From positions 186,001 to 250,000 of the forward strand of contig NZ_WXVV01000001.1 in NCBI RefSeq assembly GCF_013433315.1: a stretch of 64,000 nucleotides of DNA. The letters are read 5' to 3'. The position numbers and the translations under genes were made by a program. Source of the DNA: Pseudomonas crudilactis (GTDB taxonomy: Bacteria > Pseudomonadota > Gammaproteobacteria > Pseudomonadales > Pseudomonadaceae). Each line of letters starts with the position of its first letter. Position 1 is the stretch's first letter. The notes beneath the pieces were generated by a model, which had not been told where the DNA came from, did not search any database, and saw nothing but the letters and a program-made list of their open reading frames with translations. Positions 36,538-45,040 of the stretch are shown piece after piece.

Positions 36538-36993
36538 CTACCCCATAATGCTGAACTTCAGATTCAACTCGTATTTTCGCTCCCACTTTCCCAATGTTAT
36601 GGCTTTTAGATCCCCTTCAAGATGCCTGACGCTGACAAAATTCTTAAGATCCAGTACGCCGGACTCTACTGTGTAAAACGCCTCTGAAGGCCACCTCGCG
36701 TATACCGCATGAGCGAAGCCGGCACTGCCCAGTTCATATGATCCGGTGGCCGGCTCAGCCACATCGAAGTGAATTTGCAGGCTGTATTGCCCTCCACTTT
36801 CCTCAGGGTCGGGACCTGCCAAATAGACACCCCAAGGTGTTGCATAGTCTCTAGCGATAAAGGTGGCCGTTAGATCGTATGTTTTTCCAGATACCAGGTT
36901 TTTGACAGTTCCCGACACCGTCCCCGTGCTTCCTTGCTCAGCATTTTCTGGAGGCCGTTTGGCTTTGAGCGTGGCGGTTCGATCCTGTGCCAT
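36538..36993 (-). CDS. Unknown protein B of a paralogous pair
   Basis: The 151-residue product (MAQDRTATLKAKRPPENAEQ...) is a diverged paralogue of gene A. It has STGTVSGTVKNLVSGKTYDL where A has GTIKGTVKNLKTGKVHDF, then WGVYLAGPDPEE against FHGVVNDPEAPGE, and a strand-rich C-terminal half (YSLQIHFDV; LEGDLKAITLGKWERKYELNLKF). There is no signal peptide or membrane helix, so it is probably cytosolic or exported by an unknown route. The start at 36993 is preceded by a GGAG-like stretch. The gene lies exactly between two copies of the potF 3' end, which suggests acquisition or exchange by recombination. Function unknown; structure prediction would help most. Confidence 0.75.
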   Translation of the reverse strand: MAQDRTATLKAKRPPENAEQGSTGTVSGTVKNLVSGKTYDLTATFIARDYATPWGVYLAGPDPEESGGQYSLQIHFDVAEPATGSYELGSAGFAHAVYARWPSEAFYTVESGVLDLKNFVSVRHLEGDLKAITLGKWERKYELNLKFSIMG

Positions 36994-37075
36994 TTGAGAG
37001 CTCCTACGTCAGCGGTATGTATATGCAACGCCCATCGTTGCACCTCAAATTAGGCACTCATATTCAGGATCCTGA

Positions 37076-37095
37076 ACCTGTCAAAGCTGACAGTC
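37076..37095. promoter_or_regulatory. Palindromic operator candidate upstream of gene B
   Basis: ACCTGTCA-AAGC-TGACAGTC repeats the gene A palindrome with two mismatches in the outer arm. It is centred about 92 bases before the gene B start and about 50 bases after the potF stop. Matching sequence and spacing suggest both genes answer to one regulator. Confidence 0.55.
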
Positions 37096-37141
37096 CTAGA
37101 GACTCTTTTGTTATAGACCGGTGATTTCCTTATTGCGAAAT

Positions 37142-38227
37142 TCAACTCCCCGTGCGGATCTTGTTCCACACCCGCGTACGAATCCGGTCAATGTTCAACG
37201 GCATCGCCTCCAGCGCAAACAGCTTGCCCATCATCTCCGGGCTTGGATAAACCTTGGTGTCATTCTTGATCGCCGGGTCAATCAGGCTGTCCGCCTGCTC
37301 ATTGCCATTGGCGTAGTGCACGTAGTTGCTGATACCGGCCATCACGTCCGGGCGCAGCAGATAGTTCATGAACGCGTAACCGGCCTTCTCATCCGGGGCG
37401 TCCGCTGGCATCGCAACCATGTCAAACCAGATCGCGGCGCCTTCCTTGGGAATGGCGTAGCCGATATCGACACCGTTTTTCGCTTCTTTGGCACGGTTTT
37501 CGGCCTGCAGGATGTCGCCAGAGAAACCGACGGCCACGCAGATGTCGCCGTTGGCCAGGTCACTGGTGTATTTCGAGGAGTGGAAGTAGCTGACGTACGG
37601 CCGCACTTTCAGCAACAGCGCTTCGGCTTTTTTATAGTCCTCGGGATTTTTGCTGTGGTGTGGCAGGCCCAGGTAGTTGAGCGCCGCCGGCAGCAATTCC
37701 GGGCCGTTGTCGAGGATCGCCACGCCGCACTTCTGCAGCTTTTCCATGTATTCGGGCTTGAAGATCAGGTCCCAGGAATCCACCGGCGCGTTGTCGCCCA
37801 GCACTTCTTTGACCTTGGCGATGTTGTAGCCGATGCCCGTGCTGCCCCACAGGTAGGGGAAGCCGTGTTCGTTGTTCGGGTCATTGGTCTGCAGGGCCTT
37901 GAGCAGCACTGGGTTGAGATTCTTCCAGTTCGGCAACTGGCTCTTGTCGAGCTTTTTCAGCGCCCCGCCCTGAATCTGCCGGGCCATGAAGTGGTTGGAC
38001 GGAAACACCACGTCGTAACCGGATTTGCCGGTCATCAACTTGCCGTCGAGGGTTTCATTGCTGTCGTAGACGTCATAGGTGACACCCACGCCCGTCTCTT
38101 TCTCGAAGTTCTTGGTGGTGTCCGGCGCGATGTAGTCGGACCAGTTGTAAACCTTGACCGTTTCCGCTGCCTGAGCAAGGGAAACAGCGAGCATCAGCGG
38201 TGCCAGAGCGAGGGTCTTGCGGATCAT
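37142..38227 (-). CDS. potF: Periplasmic polyamine-binding protein (PotF/SpuD family)
   Basis: This is a solute-binding protein for putrescine- or spermidine-type polyamine ABC import. The 361-residue precursor has a signal peptide (MIRKTLALAPLMLAVSLAQA) and the family start VKVYNWSDYIAPDTTKNFEKETG. Further PotD/PotF motifs are YDVVFPSNHFMARQ and WGSTGIGYN. The ATG at 38227 has AGGAA upstream; a longer frame adds residues before the signal. It is the last gene of a group with a cupin, an FAD amine oxidase and an AraC-type regulator, and no permease or ATPase genes are adjacent. Its last 75 bases are duplicated at 36394-36468. Confidence 0.9.
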   Translation of the reverse strand: MIRKTLALAPLMLAVSLAQAAETVKVYNWSDYIAPDTTKNFEKETGVGVTYDVYDSNETLDGKLMTGKSGYDVVFPSNHFMARQIQGGALKKLDKSQLPNWKNLNPVLLKALQTNDPNNEHGFPYLWGSTGIGYNIAKVKEVLGDNAPVDSWDLIFKPEYMEKLQKCGVAILDNGPELLPAALNYLGLPHHSKNPEDYKKAEALLLKVRPYVSYFHSSKYTSDLANGDICVAVGFSGDILQAENRAKEAKNGVDIGYAIPKEGAAIWFDMVAMPADAPDEKAGYAFMNYLLRPDVMAGISNYVHYANGNEQADSLIDPAIKNDTKVYPSPEMMGKLFALEAMPLNIDRIRTRVWNKIRTGS

Positions 38228-38285
38228 GGATCGATTCCTGTGTGGGTTTTCTTTTTTGTTGGCAGGCAATCAAAGGATCAAACAA

Positions 38286-38630
38286 TCAGAAAATCAGCAC
38301 GTAGCTCTTGCGCACGGTTTCCTGGATGTCCCAGACACCGAGCGTGTTGGCCGGCAACATCAGTGCGTCGCCACCTTGTATGTGCAGGGTTTCGCCGCCA
38401 CCGTCGGGGGTGAACGTGCAGCGCCCGGAAATGAAGTGGCAGAACTCCTGCGCGGTGATCTGCCGACGCCAGCGCCCGGGCGTGCATTCCCAGACGCCGG
38501 TTTCGACGCCGTCGTCGCGCTCGACGCTGGTGGTCGAGGCAATCGCGATCGGTTCGCCGAGGGGCACGGCGACCGGGCTGGATTCGTCGAGCTGCAGGGT
38601 TGCGGTGTTTTTAAACTGGGTAATGCTCAT
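38286..38630 (-). CDS. Cupin-domain protein (DUF861 type)
   Basis: This is a 114-residue small single-cupin protein. The two cupin motifs are visible: one in GVWECTPGRWRRQITAQEFCHFISGRCTFTPDGGG and one in GDALMLPANTLGVWDIQE. It resembles the EutQ-like/(S)-ureidoglycine-aminohydrolase-type cupins often found next to gamma-glutamylputrescine oxidases and polyamine transporters. Typical metal ligands are partly replaced, as often seen in this subgroup, so catalysis is doubtful and a binding or regulatory role is possible. It lies 30 bases after the oxidoreductase gene and 58 bases before potF. Confidence 0.82.
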   Translation of the reverse strand: MSITQFKNTATLQLDESSPVAVPLGEPIAIASTTSVERDDGVETGVWECTPGRWRRQITAQEFCHFISGRCTFTPDGGGETLHIQGGDALMLPANTLGVWDIQETVRKSYVLIF

Positions 38631-38660
38631 GAGTTGACCTGTCTTTTAAATAAACGGCGT

Positions 38661-40067
38661 TTAGTGCATGAAACCTTCCATGAAACCCGCGACCTGGCTG
38701 GCGAGCTTGCGCCGCCATGGCGCGGTTGCCGGGTTGGCCAGGGTCTGGTCTTCGTGGACGAAGCTTTTGATGATCGCGTTGTAGCCGAGCCAACGGCACG
38801 GCTCCGGTTCCCACGCACGCAGCGCATGAATGCCACCGTCCGGCAGCACCCATGGCTGGCGAACCAGTTCCGTATCGCGCTCGAGAATCAGATCCGCCAA
38901 GGTGCGGCCGCCGAGATTGCTCGCGCCGACGCCCTCCCCGCCATAACCGCCGGACAGTGCGATGCCGTTGGCGCGATCGCAAAGCATGTGCGGTTTGAAG
39001 TGCCGCGACATGCCGAGGTTGCCGCCCCAGGCGTGGGTGATCTGCACGTTTTTCAGTTGCGGGAACAGTTCGCTGAACAAATAGCGGCGCAGTTCGACCT
39101 CATCGCGGGTCAGATCGAAGTTGTGGCGCAATTTGCCGGCGAACTGATAACCGCCACGGGCGCCGAAGATCAGCCGGTTGTCGGCGCTGCGCTGGCCGTA
39201 AGTCACCTGGCGGCTGAATTCGCTGAACGCTTGTCCACGGCTGAGGCCGATCTCATCCCAGGTCGCAGCAGACAACGGCTCGGTGGCGACGATCAGGCTT
39301 TGCACCGGCAACTGATAGCGGCCCAGCGGCGGCAAGGTCACCGAATAACCTTCGACGGCTGGCACGATCCAGCGACTGCGCACGCTGGCTTTCGCGGTGC
39401 GCAAACTACCCGCCTGCCAGTGTGTGACCGGGCTGTTTTCGTAGATCTTCACGCCCATATTCTGCACGGTGCGCGCCAGACCGCGCACCAGTTTCGCCGG
39501 ATGGATGGTCGCCACGTGCGGCGCGTAAATCCCGCCGTACGGTTTAGCCACGCGGATCTGCTGCGCCAGTTGTTCGGGACTGAGCCAGCGGTAGTCGTCG
39601 TCGGTAAGGCCTTGGGCGTGCAGTTTGCCCAGGTATTCGCGCAGGGAGGCTTCCTGCTCTGGATAGCGCGCCGCGCAGTACAGCACGCCGCCCTTGCGGT
39701 AATCGCAGTCGATACCTTCGCGTTCGAGGACGACCTCCACTTCATCGGGAATGCTGTGCAGCAGATCAAAGGAAGCACGACGCTGTTCTGGCGACAGCCC
39801 GGCCAGCAAGCGATCCTCGCCGAGCAGGTTGCCCATCAGCCAGCCGCCATTGCGACCGGAAGCGCCGAAACCGGCGGTTTGCGCCTCGACAATCGCAATA
39901 TCGAGGCCCGGTGCGAGCTTCTTCAAGTAGTACGCGGTCCACAGGCCGGTGTAACCCGCGCCGATGATTGCCACGTCGACGTCCAGATCCCGCTCAAGCT
40001 CGGGCCGCGCGGTCAGCGGCTCATCGAGTTGATCCATCCACAAACTGATAGTGCGCCACGCCGGCAT
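38661..40067 (-). CDS. FAD-dependent amine oxidase (PuuB/DadA-like)
   Basis: This 468-residue flavoenzyme of the DAO family probably oxidises gamma-glutamylputrescine or a similar amine. The dinucleotide-binding site VDVAIIGAGYTGLWTAYYLKK is near residue 30-50, followed by ASGRNGGWLMGN, which is typical of PuuB. C-terminal FAD motifs include WGGNLGMSRH and ALSGGYGGEGVGASN. The start at ATG 40067 (MPAWRTISLW) has GGAG six bases upstream; a GTG at 40082 is upstream of it. The neighbours (polyamine-binding protein, cupin, AraC regulator) support polyamine catabolism. The exact substrate is not provable from sequence. Confidence 0.85.
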   Translation of the reverse strand: MPAWRTISLWMDQLDEPLTARPELERDLDVDVAIIGAGYTGLWTAYYLKKLAPGLDIAIVEAQTAGFGASGRNGGWLMGNLLGEDRLLAGLSPEQRRASFDLLHSIPDEVEVVLEREGIDCDYRKGGVLYCAARYPEQEASLREYLGKLHAQGLTDDDYRWLSPEQLAQQIRVAKPYGGIYAPHVATIHPAKLVRGLARTVQNMGVKIYENSPVTHWQAGSLRTAKASVRSRWIVPAVEGYSVTLPPLGRYQLPVQSLIVATEPLSAATWDEIGLSRGQAFSEFSRQVTYGQRSADNRLIFGARGGYQFAGKLRHNFDLTRDEVELRRYLFSELFPQLKNVQITHAWGGNLGMSRHFKPHMLCDRANGIALSGGYGGEGVGASNLGGRTLADLILERDTELVRQPWVLPDGGIHALRAWEPEPCRWLGYNAIIKSFVHEDQTLANPATAPWRRKLASQVAGFMEGFMH

Positions 40068-40119
40068 GCAAGACTCCGCCACTGAAATGCTTCGATGGCG
40101 TCGATCCTAGTGGCTGTGC

Positions 40120-40935
40120 TCAGTTGATGTCTTGCGCGCGTGCCCGCAAAGAAATTTGTTTGGCGTAAGCCTTGGGCGACTGACCGGTGTGCTGGCGGAA
40201 ACAGCTGTAGAACGCCGACAACGAATTGAAACCCGCGGCAAAGGCCAGCTCATCGATGCGCAGCGGTGCTGTGGCGCTATCCAGCGAGCGCAGCAGATGT
40301 TGCAGGCGCGCCTGATTGACGTAGCGATAGAAGCTTTGCCCGAGGACCTGATTGAGCAGATAGGAAATCTGATTGCGGCTGTACCCGCACTCCTTCGCCA
40401 CGCGCTGCAAATCAAGTTCGGGATCGAGGTACGGCTGCTGCTTTTCGAAATACTGCTGCAGGTCTTCTGCCATGAAGCTTAACTGGCGCGGCGACAGGCC
40501 CAGGCGGCTGACTGCCGGGCGCTGGCTTGAAGAGGCCGGGCCATGAGTTTGCGTGCGCACCAACGAAGCGTATTCGTTGACGCGCCAGATCAGCCCGTCC
40601 TTGACCGTGATCGCTTCGCTTGAGCGGAACGACACCAGACCGTCACCGCCGCGCAACGTCACTTCGTATTGAATGAACGCCGTGCTGCCGTCGACGCGAA
40701 TGCGGTCGCAATGCTCAAGCAGTTCGTCGGATTCACGCGGCATGCTGACACGCACGTACTCACGTAACTCCTCGAGACCGAGCACGCGGTTCTGAAAGAA
40801 ATCGTTGTACTGAATGTCCGGGTGATAAAGCGCCATGACGCTGTCGAGGTCACGGTGCTTCCAGCTCAGGTGATAACGCATGACCGTGGCCGCCGTGGCT
40901 TGGGTCTGTTCCGGGCCGTCGTCGTCGGCGTGCAT
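40120..40935 (-). CDS. AraC-family regulator with N-terminal SnoaL-like domain
   Basis: This 271-residue protein joins two domains. Residues 10-130 have the NTF2/SnoaL-like pattern (YHLSWKHRDLDSVMALYHPDIQYNDF...GLEELREYV). Residues 165-265 form an AraC/XylS DNA-binding domain (LQRVAKECGYSRNQISYLLNQVLGQSFYRYVNQARLQ; LAFAAGFNSLSAFYSCFRQHTGQSPKAY). An NTF2-fold ligand-binding domain in place of the usual cupin sensor is uncommon. It lies 52 bases upstream of the FAD oxidase and probably controls the amine-use genes, with the small molecule sensed by the SnoaL pocket. That sensing role is an inference. Confidence 0.85.
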   Translation of the reverse strand: MHADDDGPEQTQATAATVMRYHLSWKHRDLDSVMALYHPDIQYNDFFQNRVLGLEELREYVRVSMPRESDELLEHCDRIRVDGSTAFIQYEVTLRGGDGLVSFRSSEAITVKDGLIWRVNEYASLVRTQTHGPASSSQRPAVSRLGLSPRQLSFMAEDLQQYFEKQQPYLDPELDLQRVAKECGYSRNQISYLLNQVLGQSFYRYVNQARLQHLLRSLDSATAPLRIDELAFAAGFNSLSAFYSCFRQHTGQSPKAYAKQISLRARAQDIN

Positions 40936-41178
40936 AGGGAGCTCGGCGAAAAAGAATCGAGCTTGCCCAAGTTCACCACAGGCTTCAATGACTAATCCGT
41001 AGTGGCCTTTTGGCGAAGATTGCGTAGGCCGTGACTTACATCAAAAAATGCGAAGCAATCGCAAAAAGAACTGAAAAATCTCACAGGAATTTCACACCGG
41101 GATGCTACTTTTAATGTCAGTCACCGGTTGAGCCAATGAAGGCTCTTCCCACCTAACATGAGCAAACGGAAGCGCTCG

Positions 41179-41202
41179 ATGAAGAAGGCGGGCAACACAT
41201 GA
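41179..41202 (+). CDS. Possible seven-codon leader ORF
   Basis: ATG AAG AAG GCG GGC AAC ACA TGA encodes MKKAGNT, and its stop overlaps the start of the DUF1652 gene by sharing ATGA. GGAAG lies seven bases upstream. Translational coupling is possible; this may also be chance, since the gene's own site is within these codons. Confidence 0.3.
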   Translation: MKKAGNT

Positions 41203-41471
41203 ATAAAGGGTCAAGCAAAGTCACGTTCCCCAACGCATGCCAGTTGATGCGTTGGCATTTTCATCCGATGGGGTTTGAAGCAACGATGGACGCGCCGGGC
41301 AGTATGATCGCCCGACTATTCGATCGTGCCAGCGGCGAAACCATGATCGCCATCGCTGGCATCCCGTGCGCGACGGTGATGAATGCAGCGGATGTCGAAC
41401 GAATCATCGAGGCTGTGGAGGACGAGCTGGAAGCATTCGTACCTCCGGAGTCTCTCAGGAATTACGCATAA
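41199..41471 (+). CDS. DUF1652 family protein
   Basis: This 90-residue small protein belongs to a family essentially limited to Pseudomonas and of unknown function. The signature is recognisable: CQLMRWHFHPMGFEATMDAPGSMIARLFDRASGETMIAIAGIPC, then an acidic C-terminal helix (VERIIEAVEDELEAFVPPE). There is no signal peptide or membrane segment. The ATG at 41199 lies nine bases after AAGGCGGG. It is a monocistronic gene ending in a strong terminator at 41489-41517. Confidence 0.85.
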   Translation: MNKGSSKVTFPNACQLMRWHFHPMGFEATMDAPGSMIARLFDRASGETMIAIAGIPCATVMNAADVERIIEAVEDELEAFVPPESLRNYA

Positions 41472-41488
41472 CGTTATGATTTAAAACG

Positions 41489-41517
41489 AAAAAGCCCACA
41501 GCGATGTGGGCTTTTTT
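41489..41517. terminator. Rho-independent terminator
   Basis: AAAAGCCCACA and TGTGGGCTTTTTT enclose a short GCGA loop. It lies 18 bases after the DUF1652 stop and ends within five bases of the minus-strand helicase stop, so it serves both convergent genes. Confidence 0.9.
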
Positions 41518-41521
41518 GTGC

Positions 41522-43996
41522 TTAAACGGTTTGTTTGGCAATGCGGTGATCAACGAAGAACGGCTTGCCCTTCGCCACCCGGTCCGATGCCCGGGGCATG
41601 TTCACCGCTTGCGCTTCCTGCGGTTCGACGTACCAGTAGCAATGGCTGACCGCACGGGTGATGCCGACATAGGCCAAGCGCAGGATCTCATCCTTTTGCG
41701 CCGTGTCATACGGCTCGCTGTCGCCAGACTTACCCAATCCGGCCATGCGGTAGACCTGATTTTTATACGGCGAACTGGTCAGGTGCTGACAGTCACCGAG
41801 CAGAAATACGGCGTCGGCCTGCAAGCCTTTGGCGCTGTGGTAGGTCAGTTGCTTCAGGCGTCGCGCTTCGTACGGCAAGCTCGAATCCACATTAACTACA
41901 GACCTAATATGCTCTTCAATCAATGACTTATCGCTGCTTTTTCGATAAAGCATCAAGATTGAATGACCCTGACGATAATGTTCGGCGAGGCGCTGGCCCA
42001 ATGCGTGATCGTCGCGCTCCAGCACGTTGACTGGCTGCAACGGTTTAGGCGCGCCGCTAGCCTTGGCTTTTTTGCCGGGGATCGCCGGCGCCGCGCGGAC
42101 GATGTGCTCAGCGGCATCAATGATGTGTTGATGGCTGCGGTAATTGTCACTGAGCATCACACGCGTGGTGCTCGGCGACGGGAACTCCTTGTCGAACGCC
42201 ATAAAATAACTTGGCGAACTCCCGCGCCAGCCATAAATCGACTGCCAGTCATCACCGACGCACAGCAAAGATGAACGCTGCGCGCCCCGCCCGACGTGCA
42301 TGGCCGGGCCTCGGCTGCGTATTTCGCTGAGGCTCGCGCGTATCCACGAAACGATCTGCGGCGATACATCCTGAAACTCATCGATCATCAGGTGTGCCAG
42401 CGGCCGGAGCAACTCATCGCTCAACAGCTTGAGGTTTTCCGGCGAGTGCTCGCTGAACAGCGCGAACATGCGGTTGTAGGTCATGACCGGCGGTTTCTGA
42501 TCCAGCAGATGATCTTCAAATGCCCGCCAGAACAGACTCAGGGCCTCAAAGAAGAAACGGTCAGAATCGTCTTTGGCGAAACTCATGCGAGCGACCGCGT
42601 CAGGCACGTCCAGGCCGAGGTTCTCGATGAAACCTGCTGCGGCGACAAAACAGTCGAGCAACGGCGCCGATGCCAACTCGCCTTTGACCTTGTAATCGAA
42701 GCCCGGCCCGGCACTGGCATCGCCTGCCAGCGTTGCCAGAACACGTTTCGATGACTCGTAACTATCAATCCAAATCAAAGGCTTACGACAGAAAGCTTGA
42801 AACAGGGTGCGCTTTACCGCCCACTCTGCGCGCACACTGAGTTTGGCGTTTGGCCGGCTGACCTGCGGATTTTCCCGTGGATCGAAACCGAGTATCACCC
42901 AGGCATCCAGGCTCGGAATGTAGCCATGGCAATGAAATTTTGCGCCGTTGATATCGAAACTCTGCCGGTTCGGCTCTATACCCTTGATCGGCCAGGCACC
43001 CGCGCGGAACCACAGATCTTCAATGGCATCGCACAGTTCTTCATCGCGCTGGGCGGCCAACTGCGTCACCGCTACACGCTTTTGCACGTCCGGGTGATCA
43101 CGCTCCAGCTCCTTGAGCTGTAGACCGGCACGGGACAATGGCTGAATCAGCTGACGGAAACGCTCGTCCTCGTTGAACAAGCGGTGATAGCAGGCGTTGA
43201 GTTGCTGACGCTGCGCATCGTTAATGCGCAGGTCGAACGGGTTACTGTCGACCTCTTCGTCGGCACCTTGCGCTCGATGGCTGAGGTTTTCAAAAGCCTG
43301 CAAGCGTTCGAAACCCGGCAAGCTACGCACCATCGGCAGGATGCGCGAGTGGAAAGTGCGCACCAGTTCGCGCGCCTGACGCAGGTTCAACGCCTGGCCC
43401 CATAGCGCGAACAGCTCAATCAATTTGTTGATGAAATCCTTGCGTGACTCGCGGGTGAAGGTCACCACGGTCATCGAATCCAGCTCAAAACCCAGATAGT
43501 GATTAAGCAACAGAATACGCAGTACCAGTGTGGTCGACTTCCCCGCACCCGCGCCGGCAACTACTGAAGTCGACGGGGTTTCGCTGAAAATCATTTTCCA
43601 TTGCGCGGCGCTTGGCTGAGCATGCTCAGGCAACAAGCGAGCGACATCGGCCTTCATGCGTTTTTTCAGTTCGGCCGTCAGCGGCAGGCGCCAATCGTCG
43701 AACAGATGATTATCAACGCTCGGCGGGCGGTGCTCAGTGTTGCGGCTGTCACGGATCAGCAGCACCTGACGACCTTCTTCCAGCCCCTCAAGCTTGCCTT
43801 CCTTAAAGCCATATTCAACGCCAGCGGTGTGGCCGCTGCGAAAACCATCGGCCTGACCGTGCAACCACGATGCACGGTGTTGCGCGCGCAAACGGGTCAA
43901 ACCATGGCCGAAGAAGCGTGCAGCCAGGCGTTTGAACCATGGCATCTCGGCCAAGGGGCGAAGTTCGGGAGGAAGATCGGGAGTGTGTTGCGCCAC
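41522..43996 (-). CDS. UvrD/Rep-type superfamily 1 DNA helicase
   Basis: This 824-residue protein has about 115 N-terminal residues without clear helicase similarity, rich in glycine, glutamate and lysine around GFKEGKLEGLEEGRQV. SF1A motifs follow: Walker A AGAGAGKST near 150, motif Ia VTFTRESRKDF, DEFQDVSPQI (motif II), GDDWQSIYGWRGS (motif III), HSAKGLQAD (motif V) and AYVGITRAV (motif VI). This is the UvrD/PcrA-like class rather than RecB. It is followed by a shared bidirectional terminator and stands alone. Its N-terminal extension makes it distinct from canonical UvrD, and a role in recombination or replication restart is plausible. Confidence 0.85.
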   Translation of the reverse strand: MAQHTPDLPPELRPLAEMPWFKRLAARFFGHGLTRLRAQHRASWLHGQADGFRSGHTAGVEYGFKEGKLEGLEEGRQVLLIRDSRNTEHRPPSVDNHLFDDWRLPLTAELKKRMKADVARLLPEHAQPSAAQWKMIFSETPSTSVVAGAGAGKSTTLVLRILLLNHYLGFELDSMTVVTFTRESRKDFINKLIELFALWGQALNLRQARELVRTFHSRILPMVRSLPGFERLQAFENLSHRAQGADEEVDSNPFDLRINDAQRQQLNACYHRLFNEDERFRQLIQPLSRAGLQLKELERDHPDVQKRVAVTQLAAQRDEELCDAIEDLWFRAGAWPIKGIEPNRQSFDINGAKFHCHGYIPSLDAWVILGFDPRENPQVSRPNAKLSVRAEWAVKRTLFQAFCRKPLIWIDSYESSKRVLATLAGDASAGPGFDYKVKGELASAPLLDCFVAAAGFIENLGLDVPDAVARMSFAKDDSDRFFFEALSLFWRAFEDHLLDQKPPVMTYNRMFALFSEHSPENLKLLSDELLRPLAHLMIDEFQDVSPQIVSWIRASLSEIRSRGPAMHVGRGAQRSSLLCVGDDWQSIYGWRGSSPSYFMAFDKEFPSPSTTRVMLSDNYRSHQHIIDAAEHIVRAAPAIPGKKAKASGAPKPLQPVNVLERDDHALGQRLAEHYRQGHSILMLYRKSSDKSLIEEHIRSVVNVDSSLPYEARRLKQLTYHSAKGLQADAVFLLGDCQHLTSSPYKNQVYRMAGLGKSGDSEPYDTAQKDEILRLAYVGITRAVSHCYWYVEPQEAQAVNMPRASDRVAKGKPFFVDHRIAKQTV

Positions 43997-44275
43997 GCTG
44001 ACGGGCTCCAGTGTGTGAGGCTGTGGCGGCTATGGTGTCTGTATTTGCCGCTCAGTTCTAGCGAAATGCTTACAGGTCATTGGTTTAGGCGATGAACTGA
44101 AGGTGAGATGAGACACTTTCCAGCTTTTTTCTTATCGGGCATTTCGATCATAACGCCGCACTTTTTACGCTTTTTATCGATTATTAACTGATAGATGATG
44201 GCCGTCATAAACCACCGGTGTCGCGTCGGGTGTCAACCACTCACACCCCATGACGAACCTTTTGAGGAGACGATC

Positions 44276-44971
44276 ATGCTTGAACTCAGACCTTTCAGCT
44301 CGCTGGGCGGCGCCCATCACGGCTGGTTGGATGCCCATCATCACTTTTCGTTCGCCGAGTACTACGACCCGCAGCGTATGAGCTGGGGCAACCTGCGGGT
44401 ATGGAATGATGACGTGATCGCGGCGGGCACTGGTTTCCCGCAGCACCCGCACCGCGACATGGAAATCATCACCTATGTCCGGGAAGGCGCGATTACTCAC
44501 CAGGACAATCTGGGCAACAAGGGCCGCACCGAGGCTGGCGACGTCCAGGTAATGAGCGCCGGCACCGGCATTGCTCACAGCGAATACAACCTGGAAGCGA
44601 AAGACACCAAGATCTTCCAGATCTGGATTCTGCCGACGGAAACCGGCGCCCCGCCATCGTGGGGTGCCAAACCTTTCCCGCAAGGCCAGCGTGAAGGCTT
44701 TGTCACCCTGGCCAGCGGCAAGGATGGTGATGACCAGAGCCTGCGGATTCGCGCTGATGCGCGATTGGTCGCGGCCAATCTCAAGGCTGGGGAAACTGCG
44801 GAGTATCATCTGGATGAAGGCCGTCGTGCGTACCTGGTGCCGGCCACCGGCGCGATTGAAGTCAACGGCTTGCGCGCACAAGCTCGAGACGGTGTCGCGA
44901 TAGCGCATGAGCAAGTGCTGAGCGTCACGGCCATTGAGGACAGTGAAATCGTCTTGGTGGATTTGGCCTAA
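44276..44971 (+). CDS. Pirin family bicupin protein
   Basis: This is a 231-residue protein of the YhhW/pirin family, iron-dependent cupins, some of which have quercetinase activity. The pirin signature AHHGWLDAHHHFSFAEYYDP is at 13-32, and HPHRDMEIITYV near 58-69 with a following histidine (GIAHSEYN) provides the metal site. The second cupin half (about 130-230) is present, but residues there are less conserved. The ATG at 44276 has GAGGAG eight bases upstream; the longer frame lacks family similarity. It stands alone, ending at a strong bidirectional terminator. Substrate unknown. Confidence 0.88.
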   Translation: MLELRPFSSLGGAHHGWLDAHHHFSFAEYYDPQRMSWGNLRVWNDDVIAAGTGFPQHPHRDMEIITYVREGAITHQDNLGNKGRTEAGDVQVMSAGTGIAHSEYNLEAKDTKIFQIWILPTETGAPPSWGAKPFPQGQREGFVTLASGKDGDDQSLRIRADARLVAANLKAGETAEYHLDEGRRAYLVPATGAIEVNGLRAQARDGVAIAHEQVLSVTAIEDSEIVLVDLA

Positions 44972-44988
44972 TCGCCTGACGCGCAGAC

Positions 44989-45024
44989 AAAAAAAGGGGC
45001 AACCATCACGGTTGCCCCTTTTTT
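44989..45024. terminator. Bidirectional rho-independent terminator
   Basis: AAAAGGGGCAACC and GGTTGCCCCTTTT form a thirteen-base-pair stem with the loop ATCAC and flanking A- and T-runs. It lies between the convergent pirin and pgm genes, 16 bases from the pgm stop, and serves both. Confidence 0.93.
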
Positions 45025-45040
45025 CAAGCGCTTGCGAGCA

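Noticed and set aside
38217..40085. Plus-strand frame of 622 codons opposite the FAD oxidase and cupin
   Set aside because: Antisense shadow spanning two real genes and their gaps.
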